Position numbers and translations under genes: made by a program
Assembly (NCBI RefSeq): GCF_030272615.1
Contig: NC_081411.1
Coordinates: forward strand, 181,002,977 to 181,060,976
From: Cryptomeria japonica
Taxonomy: Eukaryota; Streptophyta; Pinopsida; Cupressales; Cupressaceae
DNA: 58,000 nt
Direction: 5' to 3'
The notes under the pieces: generated by a model
Told to the model about the DNA's origin: nothing
Databases searched by the model: none
The model's input: only the letters and a program-made list of their open reading frames with translations
Shown: positions 56,120 through 58,000 of the stretch, one piece after another
How positions within the stretch are numbered: the first letter of the stretch is position 1
Layout: each line of letters starts with the position of its first letter

Positions 56120-58000
56120 GAACTAGGTGTTTGACCAAGATGTGAGAGACTAGATGAAAATGGAAAAGGTATGGAAGACCAAGAGTTGTATGAAGTGTAA
56201 ATGAATCTTGAGGTGTACTTGCAATGTCCAAAGTGTAAGACCAAGTATGTAAGTAGTAGAGTAGGTGTGACTTCCAAAGAGAGGATCATTTCTCTTGATG
56301 AGGTAAGCTAACCTTGACTCTAAGTAAAACCAAATGAGACCCAAAGGTAAGAAACCTTGATGAGGGACCACTTAGCAAAGTGTAGTTGTATGTAGTGTGT
56401 TGAAAAAGTATAGTGAGGACAAGCAAGTGACCTTTTTGACCCAAGTTTAGACAAGTATGAATGTAAAATGAGGTGTGAAGCAATGACGAACTGTACAAGA
56501 CCTTAGAATAGGCTGAATGCTAGATGAAACCTGAAAAGACAACCTAGGAAGCTCAAGTATGCCGAAACTGATTTTCTCTGTTTGCTGGACTATAAAAGTT
56601 TTCAATTCCTGACATAGACGCTTCTGTATACTTCACAGACGCGATTACCAGACACAGACGCTTCTCTGTTTGACGCAGACGCTGATAAAAACACAGACGC
56701 TATTCTGCCCTTCACAGACACGCTTATATGACTCAGACGCGGTTAAAACAAACACAGACGCATTTCTATAAACTTCGTGCAATTTTTCCAATCTGTGAAG
56801 TTGTTTTGTTGTGACCAAATCCACTGTTTGACTATTTTTCGTGACAAGAGGACACAATGTTGATGACTCAATGTTTGCAAACTGTTTAGACTCCAAAAGT
56901 GTGTTGTTTGATGTAAAATGTTTTGCATACACTTGAAGACACAAAAGACACAATGTTTTGTTGTTTGGTCTTGAATGTTTGAGTGTTTAGCATAAGACAA
57001 GCACAAATCTTATGGTTGGCCAAGACAATAGTTGTTGATCCCACATAGGGTTTTACCCCCGAGGCTACACTATTCAGAGCGGATACTTAGATGCTTGACC
57101 TCACTGGTTCCACCCTCAGCACTCACTTCTCAGGTCAGCCAAGCATCAGTCCCCATGAAAACTCCCCATGGCGAACTTTGTATCTCTACTAAGAACCATA
57201 TGTGTGTGGGCCGCTACCAAAGGTCCGACCTCCTACCTCAACAACTAGAAGGATTTGGGCTTCTAAAACAAAAAGGTGCTAGTAAGGGCATCCGCTTGTG
57301 TGGCCATACATGCGGCACTTTCAGCTCTATAAATATAGAAGGCTCCCAGCCGGTAGGGGTTACGCCCTACAAATGATCAAATAAATTTGATCAAATGGGT
57401 TTATGGGGAGACATAGTGTTGGTATGAACTAATCAGCACACGTTATTCATAGTTTTCACCATGAATACATTTGATTATAGTGGTTCAGATGAGGTGGGTT
57501 TTCCTCGCTACCACTTGGGTCGTTCTCTTCTCACTAGTAGTCCTAATGACCACACGGGAAGACAAGCCCTCTAAAGATTAAACAAAAAGAGCCTATTGCT
57601 CAAGACACAAAAGACAATGATTCAATTTTAGTGCACCAATGGAAGTGTTTGCTAATCTATGAAAACAAGGCACACAACAAAATTACAAAACCCTAGCCAA
57701 GGCCCTGCGACAAAATTGTTAGTAGTTTGGGTTGTTTCAAATGATAACCCCTTCCTGCAAGCACACAAGTTAGGTAAATTTTAGAAAACCCAAAAGACTT
57801 TGTGAAAAAGGGGCCTTCAACAAAAATGTTTTTGCCTCCAAAGCAAGCTGCACAAACTTAGTTAGCTAGATCTGAAAGGGTTAGTACAAAAATAAACCAG
57901 ATCTGAAACCCTAAGTATGAAATCCGAAAACCCGAATAAAAGAAAAATTGAAAAATTTCAAAACAGAAGACACAGACGTAGTTATACCAGACACAGACGC
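56120..58000 (-). other. Gypsy leader upstream of gag
   Basis: No gene. It includes the ACAGACGC array at 56611-56765, further units at 57966-58000, and a hairpin-rich patch at 57353-57393. I did not find an LTR end or primer site, so the 5' LTR is probably beyond 58000. Plus-strand TATA-like words at 56591-56598 (TATAAAAG) and 57328-57335 (TATAAATA) point away from gag. Confidence 0.55.
56611..56765 (-). repeat. GCGTCTGTGT-type repeat array in the gag leader
   Basis: About eight units of ACA(C)AGACGC on the plus strand, i.e. GCGTCTGTGT on the gag strand, spaced by about 12-25 bases. The same motif, in the sense direction of the opposite gene, forms the array at 44195-44480. Confidence 0.88.

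Larger units (their letters stand above)
43677..58000 (-). mobile_element. Ty3/Gypsy element, Tat lineage, with antisense plant-mobile-domain gene (5' end outside window)
   Basis: Gag-pol runs on the minus strand from 56119 to 48611 in the order gag, protease, reverse transcriptase, RNase H, second (archaeal-type) RNase H, integrase. Integrase after RNase H defines Gypsy, and the second RNase H is the mark of the Tat lineage. Between pol and the 3' LTR lies a plus-strand PMD gene. A leader of at least 1.9 kb precedes gag. Extra sense or antisense ORFs are known in plant Tat elements. With 42620-43676 as 3' LTR the unit exceeds 15 kb. Confidence 0.8.

Noticed and set aside
57010-57370. Plus-strand frame of 114 codons with a TATA-like word nearby
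   Set aside because: No motif and no codon-use signal; it lies in the leader of the minus-strand gag.
1-58000. tRNA or rRNA genes
   Set aside because: No cloverleaf with conserved T-loop or rRNA core words was noticed; the Met-tRNA matches are 11-12-base primer sites of retroelements.

Overview
This is plant nuclear DNA made almost entirely of transposable elements; I see no intact host gene. The captured gene pieces (a PLS-type PPR protein and the splicing factor CWC22), a Tat-lineage Ty3/Gypsy element carrying a plant mobile domain gene, Copia-type LTRs primed by initiator Met-tRNA and plant CACTA transposons all point to a seed plant with a large, repeat-rich genome. The PPR repeats remind me of gymnosperm PPR proteins, so a conifer or other gymnosperm is my best guess, as inference only. 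Almost every reading frame is broken, mainly by single in-frame nonsense codons rather than frameshifts.

Layout. 1-2786: the 5' part of a minus-strand Copia element (protease, gag, LTR), running off the left edge. 2787-4372: AT-rich, with one near-perfect 35-bp hairpin. 4373-31628: a retrotransposon, here called LARD-1, which has gag and a large unknown ORF2 but no pol. Its 5' LTR is split by a CACTA transposon of about 20 kb (4514-24479). The split is exact: LTR pieces of 141 and 633 bp rejoin around a 3-bp duplication (ACC) to match the 773-bp 3' LTR. Inside the CACTA lie PPR fragments, two CWC22 pieces in opposite orientations, TNP2-like and TNPA-like transposase genes with recognisable introns, a 1024-codon minus-strand ORF, and 264-bp subterminal tandem repeats. 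A 645-bp MITE-like insert sits in LARD-1 ORF2. LARD-1 itself appears to lie in another CACTA, whose end is at 31862.

33484-42231: a second pol-less family, LARD-2, arranged LTR-internal-LTR-partial internal. Its ORF2 is clearly homologous to that of LARD-1, although the LTRs differ. 42620-58000: a minus-strand Ty3/Gypsy Tat-lineage element. It has a probable 3' LTR end at 43676 and a single 2503-codon gag-pol frame (56119 to 48611) with dual RNase H. A plant-mobile-domain gene lies antisense between pol and the LTR (about 44021-46910). The putative intron of that gene holds two unusual short-repeat arrays. One is a set of seven 25-nt hairpin units whose stems covary; the other shares its motif with the gag leader on the opposite strand.

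How the parts relate: the LARD elements keep LTRs, a Met-tRNA primer site, several polypurine tracts and a gag-like coiled-coil/zinc-knuckle protein, so they presumably used reverse transcriptase supplied in trans. The conserved ORF2 in the place of pol is the most novel item here. Coordinates of element ends were read by eye and could be off by a few bases where noted.
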